A DNA stretch of 64,000 nucleotides from Lachnospiraceae bacterium (GCA_015258065.1 JABZIZ010000003.1:1-64000), one strand, 5' to 3'; shown: positions 16,650 to 24,865, numbered from the stretch's first letter. Notes: generated by a model not told the origin, from the letters alone. Numbers and translations are program-made.

Positions 16650-17211
16650 GGGGCAACTCCTTTCTGATTTCTGTTGATTCCTTTGATGATAATGACTCTT
16701 CTGGATTTGGCTTTTCTGTGTGGCTTTTCTGCATGTGGCTTTTCTGTTTATGACTTTTCGGCGTAGGACTTTTCTGCGTGTGACTTTTCTGTTTATGGCT
16801 TTTCTTTATACAGCTTTTGGCACCCGCAATCTGCCTTAAGGTTGTCCTAGTCGCCTTCTTCACGCCACTGATTTTCCCCTGAAGAGATTCTATCTGCGCC
16901 TCCCGGTCCTCCACTCGAATTAAGGGCTCCGGTTCTCCCGCTTCTTTTCCCTCTAATTCCATTAACTTTTCCTGAAGCACAAAATCGGAATATTCTACAA
17001 AAATCAAATAGCCCGCAATTCCAAAGAGACTGACAATCCATAGCACAAGAAAAAGAAAACGGGATCCTCCGATCACAAAACTGATGAATAAGAAGACGAG
17101 AGGCAAAAACACATTCATGCGAATACCGATTCGAATGCGGTGGATATTTGCTTCATGCCTTTCTTTCAGCTCTTTGATATAAGATTGATAAAATGCCTGA
17201 TAGTCTACCAT
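16642..17211 (-). CDS. Two-span membrane protein with Lys-Ser-His repeat tail
   Basis: Uncharacterised protein of 189 residues between the two YhgE/Pip genes. After a charged amphipathic start it has two hydrophobic spans (about 30-50 and 52-70), a coiled region (EDREAQIESLQGKISGVKKA), and a tail of about seven five-residue repeats of the form KSHxQ (about residues 134-168), encoded by a 15-bp tandem DNA repeat at 16692-16815. The tail is strongly basic. The ATG at 17211 follows GGAG; the longer GTG start is weaker. It overlaps copy 1 of YhgE by 8 bases and follows copy 2 by 73 bases, so the three genes probably act together. No function is known to me. Confidence 0.75.
   Translation of the reverse strand: MVDYQAFYQSYIKELKERHEANIHRIRIGIRMNVFLPLVFLFISFVIGGSRFLFLVLWIVSLFGIAGYLIFVEYSDFVLQEKLMELEGKEAGEPEPLIRVEDREAQIESLQGKISGVKKATRTTLRQIAGAKSCIKKSHKQKSHTQKSPTPKSHKQKSHMQKSHTEKPNPEESLSSKESTEIRKELPHA
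16692..16815 (-). repeat. 15-bp tandem repeat inside coding sequence
   Basis: About seven to eight imperfect copies of a 15-bp unit (core CTTTTCTG on the + strand) that encode the KSHxQ pentapeptides of the membrane protein at 16642-17211. Being a multiple of three, changes in copy number would keep the frame. Confidence 0.9.
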
Positions 17212-17284
17212 TTGTTCTGTCTCCGCTCTCACATTCTCTTTTTCTTCCGCATTTTTTACACTCTCGCCCCCTCTGCCCCGAGCA

Positions 17285-19435
17285 CTACATCAGCTGTGTA
17301 TCCTCCATTCTTTTCTCCATAAAGGACAAGAGTTTAGCAGTCGGTTTCCTCACCCAGATTCCAATGGCAAGCGCCACCGGAATAAAGAGCAGGAGTTTTC
17401 CAAGATAGACAAAGAGATCCTGCTTATAAAATCCCGCCACGCATTCCCGCAAGGCGTTAATGGCATAGGGAAAAGGAAAAAAGAGATAAACCTGTCGGAA
17501 GAAATCCGGCAGAATCTCGATCGGATAGGTTCCGGAAGATCCTGCAATCTGCAAGACCACAATGACGACCGCTGCCGCCTTTCCCACACTGCCAAATGTA
17601 TAGATCAAAGAAAAAATCAGCAAAGAAAAGACGACACCGGTTACTGCACACGCCCCCCAAAAAGCCACAGGATGCAAACATTGGATATGAAGGACAAAAA
17701 GATCTCCGAGAACCAGGAGGAGCACAAAAAATTGTTCCAACATCGCAAAAATCAAAAATCGACCAAGATAAAGCTGATAGGGCTTTGCCCCCGGATACCT
17801 TTTCGCCTCCGGATGCGTCTTCATCACCGCACCGAGCAAAAGCCCCGTCACCCAAATGGAAAGAACGGAATAAAAGGGGGCGACTGCCGAACCATAATTC
17901 TCCACCGGATCAATCACCTCCGATTGGATTTGCACCGGATTGGCGAAAAACTGTCCATAGGATTTCGGATCTGCAGTGAAGGTTTGTCGCAGAAGCCGGT
18001 ACGTACTCTTTTCATCCAATTTTTTTGCGGCATCCGATACCTGCGACAGTCTTTTTTCCACGTCTAGGAGCGTATTTCTAAGCTGCAAAAGACTGACATC
18101 ACCCCTGCCTATCGTCCCCGCCAGGGCAGAAAAAATATTCTGTGTTCCACCAAGGAGATCTGCGGTCTGATCCAGGCTTCCTCGGGCATCCTCTATGGTC
18201 TGCGCGGCGCCAATGATCGCAGACTCTATCTCCGACGGCACAACGCCGGTCAGCCGGACCACAAGCTGCCTGCTCTCCTGTTTCGCCTGATCCATCTGCT
18301 GATAAAACTTTTCCTTGTCCTCCTTCTCCTTTTCCGTTAGTTGCTCCTGTGTCTTTCCCACCCAGGAAGCAGGATTCATTTTGCTTAACGCCTCGAGGTT
18401 TTCCTTCATTCGGTCCACTTGCCCGATTGCCTGATGTAAATGCGGAGCCTGACTGGCAGGGATCGCCCTTCCCAGTGCGCGTAGTTGATGCTCCAGCTTT
18501 TCCAGCACATCCCGATGGGTTTGGATTGCCTTTTGAATGGTTTCGGTATCACTGCTGTCGTTAATAGCAGCCATGCCTTCTTGAAAATTCACCGCACCGG
18601 AAACGGCCTGATCCAAAAGCTGGCGGATTTTTGTACTGTATTCATCCACTGTAAGATTCGCCCGTCCCGCATCCTCCTGTGCCAGGGTCAGTCCCTCATT
18701 CATTTTGCCGATGGCTTCCCTCGCCTTGTTCGCAGCTCCCTCTCCCTGTCGGAGCGCCTGGTTCACAGTCTGACTTCCCGCAATCAGCTGATCCAGTTTT
18801 TTTCTGTCTCCACTGACCGTTCTGCGCAACTGCTCCAAACGCGATTCCAAATGATCTGGTTGCCGACCGCTATTGATTTCTCGTGAAACCAGACCCGCCT
18901 CTTCCATGATTCTCTGTGCCATCAGTTCTACAAATTGTTCATTTAACTGAGACTGAATCGTGGTGACGACGGTATCGGTGATTTTATTGGCGATCGCATT
19001 CTTTTTTTGATTCTGATAGAAAACCAGCCTGGGCTGCTTCCCTCCCTCCGTAAATACATGCATCATATCTTTACTGAAGTCTTCCTCTATCAGGATTGCG
19101 CCGTAATATTCTCCGGATCTCACCCCTTCCTTCGCTTCTTTTTCTGAAGACAGAAAAACCCAGTCGATCTTATCATTCCTATGAAGCTTCTCTACAATTT
19201 GCTCTCCGAGATTTTGATTTTGCAAAGAGCCGTTCTCCGAAGAGATCTCCGTTCCCTTGTCTAAAGAAACCACTGCCATCTTCAGTCCCTTCGTTCTGCC
19301 ATAAGGGTCCCAGTTGGAATAAATATTGGCCCAAGCATATAGACCGCCAAGCACACAGACCCCGACGGCAATGACTAGAGTAAAAATGCTCCTACCTATT
19401 TCTTTGCAATCCTGTTTGAAAATCCGAAATATCAT
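17285..19435 (-). CDS. YhgE/Pip domain membrane protein (copy 2)
   Basis: A 716-residue protein with the same architecture as the 14496 gene: N-terminal span (about 16-35), hallmark YAWANIYSNWDPYG, GEYYGAILIEEDFS, a long helical extracytoplasmic domain, and five to six C-terminal spans with the NALRECVAGFY motif. Clearly a paralogue, but the extracytoplasmic middle has diverged strongly. The ATG at 19435 has GAGGG upstream. It heads the YhgE-repeat protein-YhgE trio. The preceding gene ends just 9 bases upstream and may be the edge of an insertion, so the original promoter may have been displaced (inference). Paralogous YhgE pairs suggest a heteromeric complex. Confidence 0.92.
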   Translation of the reverse strand: MIFRIFKQDCKEIGRSIFTLVIAVGVCVLGGLYAWANIYSNWDPYGRTKGLKMAVVSLDKGTEISSENGSLQNQNLGEQIVEKLHRNDKIDWVFLSSEKEAKEGVRSGEYYGAILIEEDFSKDMMHVFTEGGKQPRLVFYQNQKKNAIANKITDTVVTTIQSQLNEQFVELMAQRIMEEAGLVSREINSGRQPDHLESRLEQLRRTVSGDRKKLDQLIAGSQTVNQALRQGEGAANKAREAIGKMNEGLTLAQEDAGRANLTVDEYSTKIRQLLDQAVSGAVNFQEGMAAINDSSDTETIQKAIQTHRDVLEKLEHQLRALGRAIPASQAPHLHQAIGQVDRMKENLEALSKMNPASWVGKTQEQLTEKEKEDKEKFYQQMDQAKQESRQLVVRLTGVVPSEIESAIIGAAQTIEDARGSLDQTADLLGGTQNIFSALAGTIGRGDVSLLQLRNTLLDVEKRLSQVSDAAKKLDEKSTYRLLRQTFTADPKSYGQFFANPVQIQSEVIDPVENYGSAVAPFYSVLSIWVTGLLLGAVMKTHPEAKRYPGAKPYQLYLGRFLIFAMLEQFFVLLLVLGDLFVLHIQCLHPVAFWGACAVTGVVFSLLIFSLIYTFGSVGKAAAVVIVVLQIAGSSGTYPIEILPDFFRQVYLFFPFPYAINALRECVAGFYKQDLFVYLGKLLLFIPVALAIGIWVRKPTAKLLSFMEKRMEDTQLM

Positions 19436-19444
19436 CTTGCCCTC

Positions 19445-20080
19445 TTAAATTTGAAATTCATTATCTTGGAAATCCTGTATCTGAGAAATTCCCTCACTGA
19501 TTTCACCTAGCTCTTCATTTATCTGAGTCATGTAATACTGACCAACAACCATTGATGCGACGCCCATTGCCGCTGCTGCAGTGTTAGAAACTACCGCCGT
19601 TCCTTTTTGTGCTTCTACAGCCACAAGATTGGCGTGTCCTTTAATTCCATCAGCACCGTGATATATACCGCGAACAGCATCTTCCATTGCTTTAGAATTT
19701 GTCAGTTTAGCACCTGGTGGAATAACCGCACGGTATAACACTTCACCATTTGCTACTTGAGCTATCTTTGCAGCATTATTGACTGCATTACCAGCCTGTG
19801 CCAATCCCGGAACCAGATTGTTAACATGCGCCAGAACTTTGCTATCGATGATTTCTACAAGCTTAGTATCATCAATTGCCTCTGCTGGAAGCATATCCAT
19901 CTGAATAATAAGTTCATTTTCCTGATGGATCCCAGCAGGCTCACTTTCTCCATTGAAGACTGTCGATGGCATTGACTGCAAATCTACTGTTGGAATATCT
20001 TCACGCTTCTTAACTTTTGTATAAATGATAATACCCGCTATTGCTACAGCTATGATAATACCTATTGCTATGTATTCCAT
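19445..20080 (-). CDS. Uncharacterised membrane-anchored protein, probably 3'-truncated
   Basis: A 211-residue protein of unknown function. It has an N-terminal hydrophobic span (about 4-20), a charged stop-transfer stretch, and a predicted soluble region with alanine- and glycine-rich helices (TAAAAMGVASMVVGQYYM). It ends abruptly after EISEGISQIQDFQDNEF; related proteins as I recall them continue well past this FQDNE segment, so this copy looks shortened at its C-terminus. Composition is AT-richer than its neighbours, and the stop is 9 bases from the YhgE copy 2 start. Both facts suggest the left edge of an acquired segment. The start at 20080 has no strong ribosome site. Confidence 0.55.
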   Translation of the reverse strand: MEYIAIGIIIAVAIAGIIIYTKVKKREDIPTVDLQSMPSTVFNGESEPAGIHQENELIIQMDMLPAEAIDDTKLVEIIDSKVLAHVNNLVPGLAQAGNAVNNAAKIAQVANGEVLYRAVIPPGAKLTNSKAMEDAVRGIYHGADGIKGHANLVAVEAQKGTAVVSNTAAAAMGVASMVVGQYYMTQINEELGEISEGISQIQDFQDNEFQI

Positions 20081-20215
20081 TTATTTTGAACCTCATATTG
20101 GATAGTGTATATTATGTTGTGTAAACGTTAGTTCCTCGGATATAGAAAAAGGAACCAATTTCCTGCAAAGTGTTAAGTACCACACAAAGAACGCACAGAG
20201 AAAGGGGCTCCTTCT

Positions 20216-20434
20216 ATGTCACAGCTTAACACAGAACTGACAGCAGCGCTATTGAATCATAAATCTCTTGACCTGAATATCATGTGCGATAAAGACTCTT
20301 GCCGAGAATACCGTGGAATAAATGCGACCGGAGTTCCTAATAATCATTGGCCAGCTATAACACTGATCAGGAAAACTATTTACACGAAATACTGGCACAA
20401 TCACTACTCATCTTATCATTTTTACCTCGAGTGA
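20216..20434 (+). pseudogene. Possible 5' scrap of a transposase
   Basis: A 72-codon open frame beginning MSQLNTELTAALLNH, preceded by an AAAGGGG ribosome site at proper spacing. The beginning resembles the short N-termini of IS256-type transposases, and the matching transposase C-terminus lies on the same strand at 21703-22023, but after about residue 20 the sequence matches nothing I know. I treat it as a weakly supported remnant. If it is unrelated, it is probably not a gene. Confidence 0.25.
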
Positions 20435-20497
20435 ACTATTTTATGATAACAGCCAGTCTGCCACATCTACAATCTGTATTCCTTCATGAACTGTGGC

Positions 20498-20896
20498 TTA
20501 CGCTTTTTCCACTTCCTGATAAGGCTTTAAGTGGTGCTGCCTGTAAGCACTGTGTATCTTTCGTGTGGTATGCCGAACGGCACTCTCTGCGATTCGCTCG
20601 CCCTTGTGCCCGGCTTCCACACCGACATTTTCCTTTTCCACCTCATAGATTGTGCCGTGAAGCACATTTTCCGCGCTGGAAGTCATCCGCTCGATGGGCT
20701 GATGAAACTTCTGCCTGTACTTGGGCTTCTTGTCAAGCTCTTCTACATGAAATGTCGGTTTTTGCTGTTTTGATGTAAGGTTTTGCGGTTTTTCTGTATT
20801 TTCTTCCCTGGATTCATATTTCTTTGCGATAATGCCACCTCCTTTCTGAGCAAAGAAAAAAGAAACAGAATTTTCGTCTGCTCCTTTGTCCAGCAC
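20498..20896 (-). pseudogene. Fragment of a conjugative-element protein
   Basis: A 132-residue frame of hydrophilic, strongly charged sequence ending VRHTTRKIHSAYRQHHLKPYQEVEKA. This resembles the N-terminal charged part of large proteins carried by Gram-positive integrative conjugative elements, which continue with long alanine- and lysine-rich repeats and a membrane or hydrolase part. Here it stops just where that continuation would begin, so the piece is best read as truncated. It has no signal peptide or catalytic motif and is followed at once by other element fragments. The family match is from memory and moderate at best. Confidence 0.4.
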
Positions 20897-20912
20897 TTTG
20901 ATTAAATAATTA

Positions 20913-21704
20913 TTATTCCCAGTCCCCGAGTAAAAACTCCATCAGGCCAATAGCCTCTATTCCTTCTTCGCTTCTTCTCAGCTTGATGTTATCTTTTACC
21001 ACAATCATTTTTCTGAATAAGTCGGGAATATTGTTCAGTGACCTCATTTCCTGATCTTCCTTCTCCTTTGTAGGAATAGCATACGCTGACTGGATATATA
21101 TTCTTTGACTTCCCTTATTCGCCACAAAATCTACTTCATAGTTGATGCGGTTTGTTTTGTCCTCCTTGTCCTTCTGATATTTTTCTACAACGCCGACATC
21201 CACTTTGAACCCTCTCAGTCTCAGCTCATTAAAAATAAGATTCTCCATGATATACGTTTCCTCAATCTGCCTGAAATTGATTCTCGCATTCCTAAGTCCG
21301 ATATCCTCAAAGTAGTATTTTGCAGGCGAACCCACATACTTCTTACCCTTTATGTCATACCGTTTAGCCTTGGCTATTAAGAAGGCATCTTCCAAGTAGG
21401 AGATATATCTCTTGATGGTGGCGTCACTGATGACTTTATGCTTCTCACTCTTGAAGACACGAGACAGTTTTGCCGGATTCGTGTAAGCGCCTATGACCGA
21501 TGACAAAATGTCCAACAGCTCATCCATTTCTTCACGGTTGCGAATGCGATGTCTATCCAGAATATCCGTCATATACACCTTTTCAAACAGAGAAAACAGA
21601 TAATCCGCTTTTTTCCTCGTCGCCTTCAAGCGACAGGGTATATGGCAGGCCGCCATACCTGACATAGCTATCCCAAGCATCATCCATAGTACCGTTATTG
21701 CCAT
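20913..21704 (-). pseudogene. Truncated, frameshifted AAA/DUF4143 ATPase
   Basis: The C-terminal two thirds of an ATP-binding protein of the AAA_14/DUF4143 group (intact members are about 400 residues and begin with a Walker A). Visible: SLFEKVYMTDILDRH, the helix-turn-helix-like SDATIKRYISYLEDAFLI, RYDIKGKKYVGSPAKYYFED and the nuclease-like YEVDFVA. The ATPase core with its Walker motifs is missing: the sequence joins an IS256 transposase fragment near 21700. Upstream codons for DDAWDSYVRYGGLPYTLSL lie in another frame, so one base has been gained or lost near an A6 run (21609-21614 on the + strand). The product cannot be an active ATPase. Such genes are often carried on mobile DNA. Confidence 0.8.
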
Positions 21705-22023
21705 GATCTGCTTGGATGAGGGCTTTGAAGATGCTATGACGGTGATGGTATTGCCAAGGTATCTTCACAAATACTTTCGAACATCCAACCAGATAGAACG
21801 CCTTAACAAGGAGCTTAAGCGGCGCTCAAAGGTCATCGGTGTATTCCCGAATGAAGAATCCCTGATGAGGCTCATGGGAGCGGTTCTTCTTGAGAGGAAC
21901 GAGGCTATATCGTCTGTACGCTGTATGTTCAACGCCAAGACTTGCCAGGAAATGTTTGCCGGAGATCTCCCTGCCAAACTGGTCGATATAGCTCATCATC
22001 AAGCAAAGTTGCTGGCAGCCTGA
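21703..22023 (+). pseudogene. C-terminal fragment of IS256-family (mutator type) transposase
   Basis: A frame of 106 codons whose sequence is the C-terminal end of an IS256-family transposase: YFRTSNQIERLNKELKRRSKVIG followed by VFPNEESLMRLMGAVLLERNE is the family's signature tail, including the glutamate-containing helix. The N-terminal DNA-binding part and the first catalytic aspartates are missing; the left breakpoint is near 21700, where the ATPase fragment on the other strand begins. The ATG at 21703 is incidental. An inactive remnant. Confidence 0.85.
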
Positions 22024-22030
22024 TGCAAAT

Positions 22031-22107
22031 AGCACATACCCCGAAATCGGTCAATGGAACCCTTTCAGGGGCGCTTTGCGCCCATTGACCGATTTCTCCG
22101 ATGTGCT
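22031..22107. repeat. 77-bp interrupted palindrome
   Basis: Inverted repeat just downstream of the transposase fragment. Outer arms AGCACAT/ATGTGCT (22031-22037, 22101-22107), a perfect 15-bp inner arm pair (22043-22057 and 22082-22096), and a GGGCGC-TTT-GCGCCC tip partly overlapping the inner arm. No T-run follows on either side, so it is not an ordinary terminator. Confidence 0.85.
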
Positions 22108-22265
22108 GATGGGCAGCTAAGAGGATGCAAGGCATCCTCCGAGACAATACGTCCCAAATCTAAAGGTAGCTTTTCAAATTTACACCAAATTTAGGACTTG
22201 ACTGTTGGTCTTTCTTATTTCATAATCGACGTGGCTGATTTTTATTATAAAAAATATGTTTGAGT

Positions 22266-22811
22266 ATGGAAGTTCATATTTCTTCACAGGAAAGAAAAGA
22301 TTTATATAATAAGGCCTTCAAGTTTTTGCCTGACAGTAGGCGGATTATAATATGGCTATGCCTGTCTGCAATGCTTATACTAAGCATTTCACTGATCAGA
22401 GTTAACACAAATTATTTCAGCATGCGGCTTGAAGATAATCCCAATAAGATCATTGGTCTTATTGCCCTGTTCTTTGTTGTGGTAGTTTCTCTCCTTATGC
22501 TGATGCTCCCTCTTTTCGCAATGAGCAGATTGAAACGGTGCCTGCCAGCAAAGACAAGGGTTCATGTTTCCGAAGGAGAAATTAAGGTCAATCAGATTAG
22601 CGTAAGCAAGAAAGATGTCACTGAGATCCTAAATCTGGGAAACTTCCTCTTTGCCGTATCTAACTGTAACGGGAAATACCGATACGTGATAGTGCCCTTT
22701 CAAACTGAAATCAAGCAAAAAATCTTATGGCTGTTGGATGAATATAAATATCCAAAGATAAGACAAATAAATTCATACAGAGAGTTCCCTTGGATACAAA
22801 AAAATAAATGA
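22266..22811 (+). CDS. Uncharacterised two-span membrane protein, YcxB-like layout
   Basis: A protein of 181 residues, unrecognised but probably real. It has a short polar N-terminus, two hydrophobic spans (about 28-45 and 64-90), and a cytoplasmic C-terminal domain of about 85 residues with alternating beta strands (VHVSEGEIKVNQISVSKKDVTEILNLGNFLFAV). The two-span plus PH-like C-terminal layout resembles YcxB-like proteins of Firmicutes, a structural resemblance only. The ATG at 22266 is chosen over the TTG 6 bases upstream; neither has a good ribosome site. A strong terminator hairpin follows at 22827. It sits at the right edge of the accessory scar and is probably part of the acquired DNA. 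Confidence 0.6.
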   Translation: MEVHISSQERKDLYNKAFKFLPDSRRIIIWLCLSAMLILSISLIRVNTNYFSMRLEDNPNKIIGLIALFFVVVVSLLMLMLPLFAMSRLKRCLPAKTRVHVSEGEIKVNQISVSKKDVTEILNLGNFLFAVSNCNGKYRYVIVPFQTEIKQKILWLLDEYKYPKIRQINSYREFPWIQKNK

Positions 22812-22826
22812 TTTAAGAGTAAGGAG

Positions 22827-22859
22827 GCATCTGTTACAGAAATGTAGCAGGTGCTTTTT
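22827..22859 (+). terminator. Rho-independent terminator after the 22266 gene
   Basis: A 12-bp stem with two G-U wobbles (GCATCTGTTACA / TGTAGCAGGTGC), a GAAA tetraloop, and a run of five T. It lies 15 bases after the stop of the + strand gene. Confidence 0.85.
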
Positions 22860-22914
22860 CGATGCTAAACTTTCCCAATCGCCAGAAAACCGCAGTACTT
22901 CCGGACTTCCGATC

Positions 22915-24414
22915 CTATTTTCCTTCGATACGTGACATCAATACCACCGTCTCCACATGCACCGTCTGCGGGAACATGTCGCAGAGACAGACTTTTTTGA
23001 CCTGATATCCTGCGTTCTCAAAGGTGGGAATATCTCTCACCAGACTGGTGGGCTTACAAGCAACATAAACCACATTCTCAACCTGATAATCCAAAATCTT
23101 TTTCAATGCCTTTGGAGATACCCCGTCCCTTGGAGGATCCAAGACGATAAAATCGGGCTTCTCTCTCACATCATCCAACACCTGGAAAACATCCCCCGCC
23201 AGAAAGATGGTATTATGAAGGCCGTTCCTTTCTGCATTTTTACGAGCTGCCTGAACCGCTTCTTCCACAATCTCAATTCCTATGACCTTTCCGGCTGCAG
23301 GCGCTAAAATTTGGCCGATGGTACCGGTCCCACTGTAGAGATCGTACACGGTCTTCCCCTCTTTTTCTCCCACATACTCCCTGATCTTTTGATACAAAAC
23401 TTCTGCGCCCAATGTATTGGTTTGGAAAAAAGAAAAGGGTGAAATCTGGAAGCTGAGGCCAAGCAATTCTTCTACGATATAGTCTCTTCCGAAAAGAATC
23501 TCCTGTCTCTGCGCTCTTACATCATCTGCGACCTCATCATTGATCAAATGGAGAATACCCGCCAGCTCTCCCTCTAGCGGAAGCTTCTGCAATTCTTCTA
23601 CCATTTTGGCAAGCAGGACACGCTCCTCCTCGCCTTCTCTTGTATTGTCAAGACCGGATGCAAGGGGGTCGTCATCAGATGCAAGGAAAATGGGATCCGG
23701 ATCTTTACACCTTACTTCTACTGCCACTTCCAAATCCGTTTCCTTTCCGAAATCGCCGGATGTTTCCAGCGCAACGAGGATCTCTCCTGTCTTAGATGCC
23801 CTTCTGATTAACAGGTGCCGCAAATATCCCCTGTGAACGGATTTATGATAGAAGGAAATCTTCTCCTGCTGAAAAAGCTTCCGGATAGAGTCCAGGATTA
23901 AATTGTAATCGGGATGTACGATTTTACAATCATTGATATTCAAAATATCGTGAAAGTGTCCACGCTTATGCAGTCCTAATGTCAGCGGACCATCTTTATA
24001 CGCATTCCCGAAAGAGAATTCCATTTTATTTCTAGTTTCCCATTCCATGGGACTACCCAGGATGCCCTCAAATTCGTAATCAGAGGAAATCACCCCGTCC
24101 AGCATCTTCTTCACCTGGTTTTTCTTTAGAAGGAGCTGTTCCTCATAGGACAGACGCTGGTAAGTGCAGCCCCCGCAGGCACCAAAATTCTTGCAGGCAG
24201 GCAGCCTTGTCTCTTTGGGAGAAGAAGCAATCACTTCTTCTAAGGTGGCTTCGTAACGGTTTTGCCTCTTTTTCTTTACCCGGTATCTGACCTTCTGACC
24301 TTCCACACCTTCATTTAAGATCACTCTTTTCTCCTCATCCTTTAAAAGAATGACCCCTTTCCCCGGAAAGTCCACATAGGAAATCACACCTTCCGCCATT
24401 TCTCCTTTTTTCAT
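22915..24414 (-). CDS. rlmD: 23S rRNA (uracil-C5)-methyltransferase, RlmD/TrmA family
   Basis: SAM-dependent RNA m5U methyltransferase of 499 residues. Order: N-terminal TRAM-like barrel (GKGVILLKDEEKRVILNEGVEGQKV), an iron-sulfur cysteine cluster (CKNFGACGGCTYQ, with a fourth cysteine near INDCKIVH), then the Rossmann catalytic domain with VYDLYSGTGTIG (SAM motif I), IVLDPPRDG (motif IV) and VVYVACKPTSLVRD, whose cysteine is the nucleophile. ATG 24414 has AGGAG upstream, so the longer open frame is rejected. Family members target U747 or U1939 of 23S rRNA, and the specificity cannot be told here. The 3' end faces the accessory scar. Confidence 0.93.
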   Translation of the reverse strand: MKKGEMAEGVISYVDFPGKGVILLKDEEKRVILNEGVEGQKVRYRVKKKRQNRYEATLEEVIASSPKETRLPACKNFGACGGCTYQRLSYEEQLLLKKNQVKKMLDGVISSDYEFEGILGSPMEWETRNKMEFSFGNAYKDGPLTLGLHKRGHFHDILNINDCKIVHPDYNLILDSIRKLFQQEKISFYHKSVHRGYLRHLLIRRASKTGEILVALETSGDFGKETDLEVAVEVRCKDPDPIFLASDDDPLASGLDNTREGEEERVLLAKMVEELQKLPLEGELAGILHLINDEVADDVRAQRQEILFGRDYIVEELLGLSFQISPFSFFQTNTLGAEVLYQKIREYVGEKEGKTVYDLYSGTGTIGQILAPAAGKVIGIEIVEEAVQAARKNAERNGLHNTIFLAGDVFQVLDDVREKPDFIVLDPPRDGVSPKALKKILDYQVENVVYVACKPTSLVRDIPTFENAGYQVKKVCLCDMFPQTVHVETVVLMSRIEGK

Positions 24415-24489
24415 TGATCCTTTCTCCTGCCTTCCAGCTATCCTCTGCTTTTTGAAGTCCGATTTCGTAGTGATTGATCCGTTGGAAAC

Positions 24490-24541
24490 TTTTGGTTGGA
24501 AAACCAAACAACAAGAAGAAACGCCCTGTATCTACAGAGCG
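24490..24541 (-). terminator. Two hairpins between the 24590 gene and rlmD
   Basis: Reading the minus strand, CGCTCTGT-AGAT-ACAGGGCG (24522-24541) is followed by a T-rich tract, then by a second stem TTTGGTT-TTCC-AACCAAA (24491-24508). The first looks like a terminator for the small acidic protein gene. The second has only a short T-tract after it. Confidence 0.5.
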
Positions 24542-24589
24542 CCTCTGATTGTGATTCCTGTTTGCCATTAAAAGAACTCTCTTAAATCG

Positions 24590-24865
24590 TTACTCTTTCA
24601 CCGTATGCGGCACGGCATCATGATAATCATCTTCATAATCATCATCAAAGTCATCGAAGAAATCGTCGTCATCGTAATCATCTGAATATACAGGCGTTAC
24701 GAAGCGGTAAACCAAGAAGGAAACTATTCCAACGGCAAATACCGCACCAAGAATCGCCAGTACCCACAGAATGACGGTGGAAGGCTTCTTGTCCTCCGCA
24801 CTCTTTTTGTTTAAAAGCTCATGAATTTTGGTCAGCTCCATTACGTCTTCCAATTTTTCTTTCAT
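24590..24865 (-). CDS. Small single-span membrane protein with acidic tail
   Basis: A 91-residue protein: an N-terminal helical charged part (LEDVMELTKIHELLNKK), one hydrophobic span (about 30-52, VILWVLAILGAVFAVG...), and an extremely acidic C-terminus of about 25 Asp/Glu/Tyr residues (DDYDDDDFFDDFDDDYEDD). The ATG at 24865 follows GGAG, preferred over the upstream TTG. Proteins of this shape near pcrA occur in Lachnospiraceae-type genomes, but I know of no established function. It follows pcrA by 76 bp and is followed by a hairpin. Confidence 0.7.
   Translation of the reverse strand: MKEKLEDVMELTKIHELLNKKSAEDKKPSTVILWVLAILGAVFAVGIVSFLVYRFVTPVYSDDYDDDDFFDDFDDDYEDDYHDAVPHTVKE

Larger units (their letters stand above)
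20098..22210. mobile_element. Decayed mobile-element scar (IS256-type plus conjugative-element fragments)
   Basis: This stretch holds fragments on both strands that do not form whole genes: a possible 5' transposase scrap (20216), a conjugative-element protein fragment (20498-20896), a frameshifted and truncated AAA/DUF4143 ATPase (20913-21704), the 3' end of an IS256-family transposase (21703-22023), and a long palindrome (22031-22107). Possible terminal repeats share only TTG-GTGTAAA (near 20115 and, reversed, near 22180), so the ends are uncertain. The order suggests insertion of one element into another followed by deletion. Between 20435 and 20497 nothing recognisable is present. Confidence 0.5.

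Noticed and set aside
16692..16815. CRISPR-like array
   Set aside because: Units of 15 bp are contiguous without spacers and code for a protein tail, so this is a coding minisatellite.
20347..20778. 143-codon + strand open frame
   Set aside because: It is the antisense of the conjugative-element fragment at 20498-20896; its sequence resembles no protein family.
21765..22147. Overlapping open frames on the minus strand opposite the transposase tail
   Set aside because: They are antisense shadows of the IS256 transposase C-terminus and of the palindrome; no ribosome sites or family resemblance.
24335..24568. 77-codon open frame overlapping the rlmD start
   Set aside because: It covers the hairpins upstream of rlmD and then runs out of frame into rlmD; the sequence has no family resemblance.
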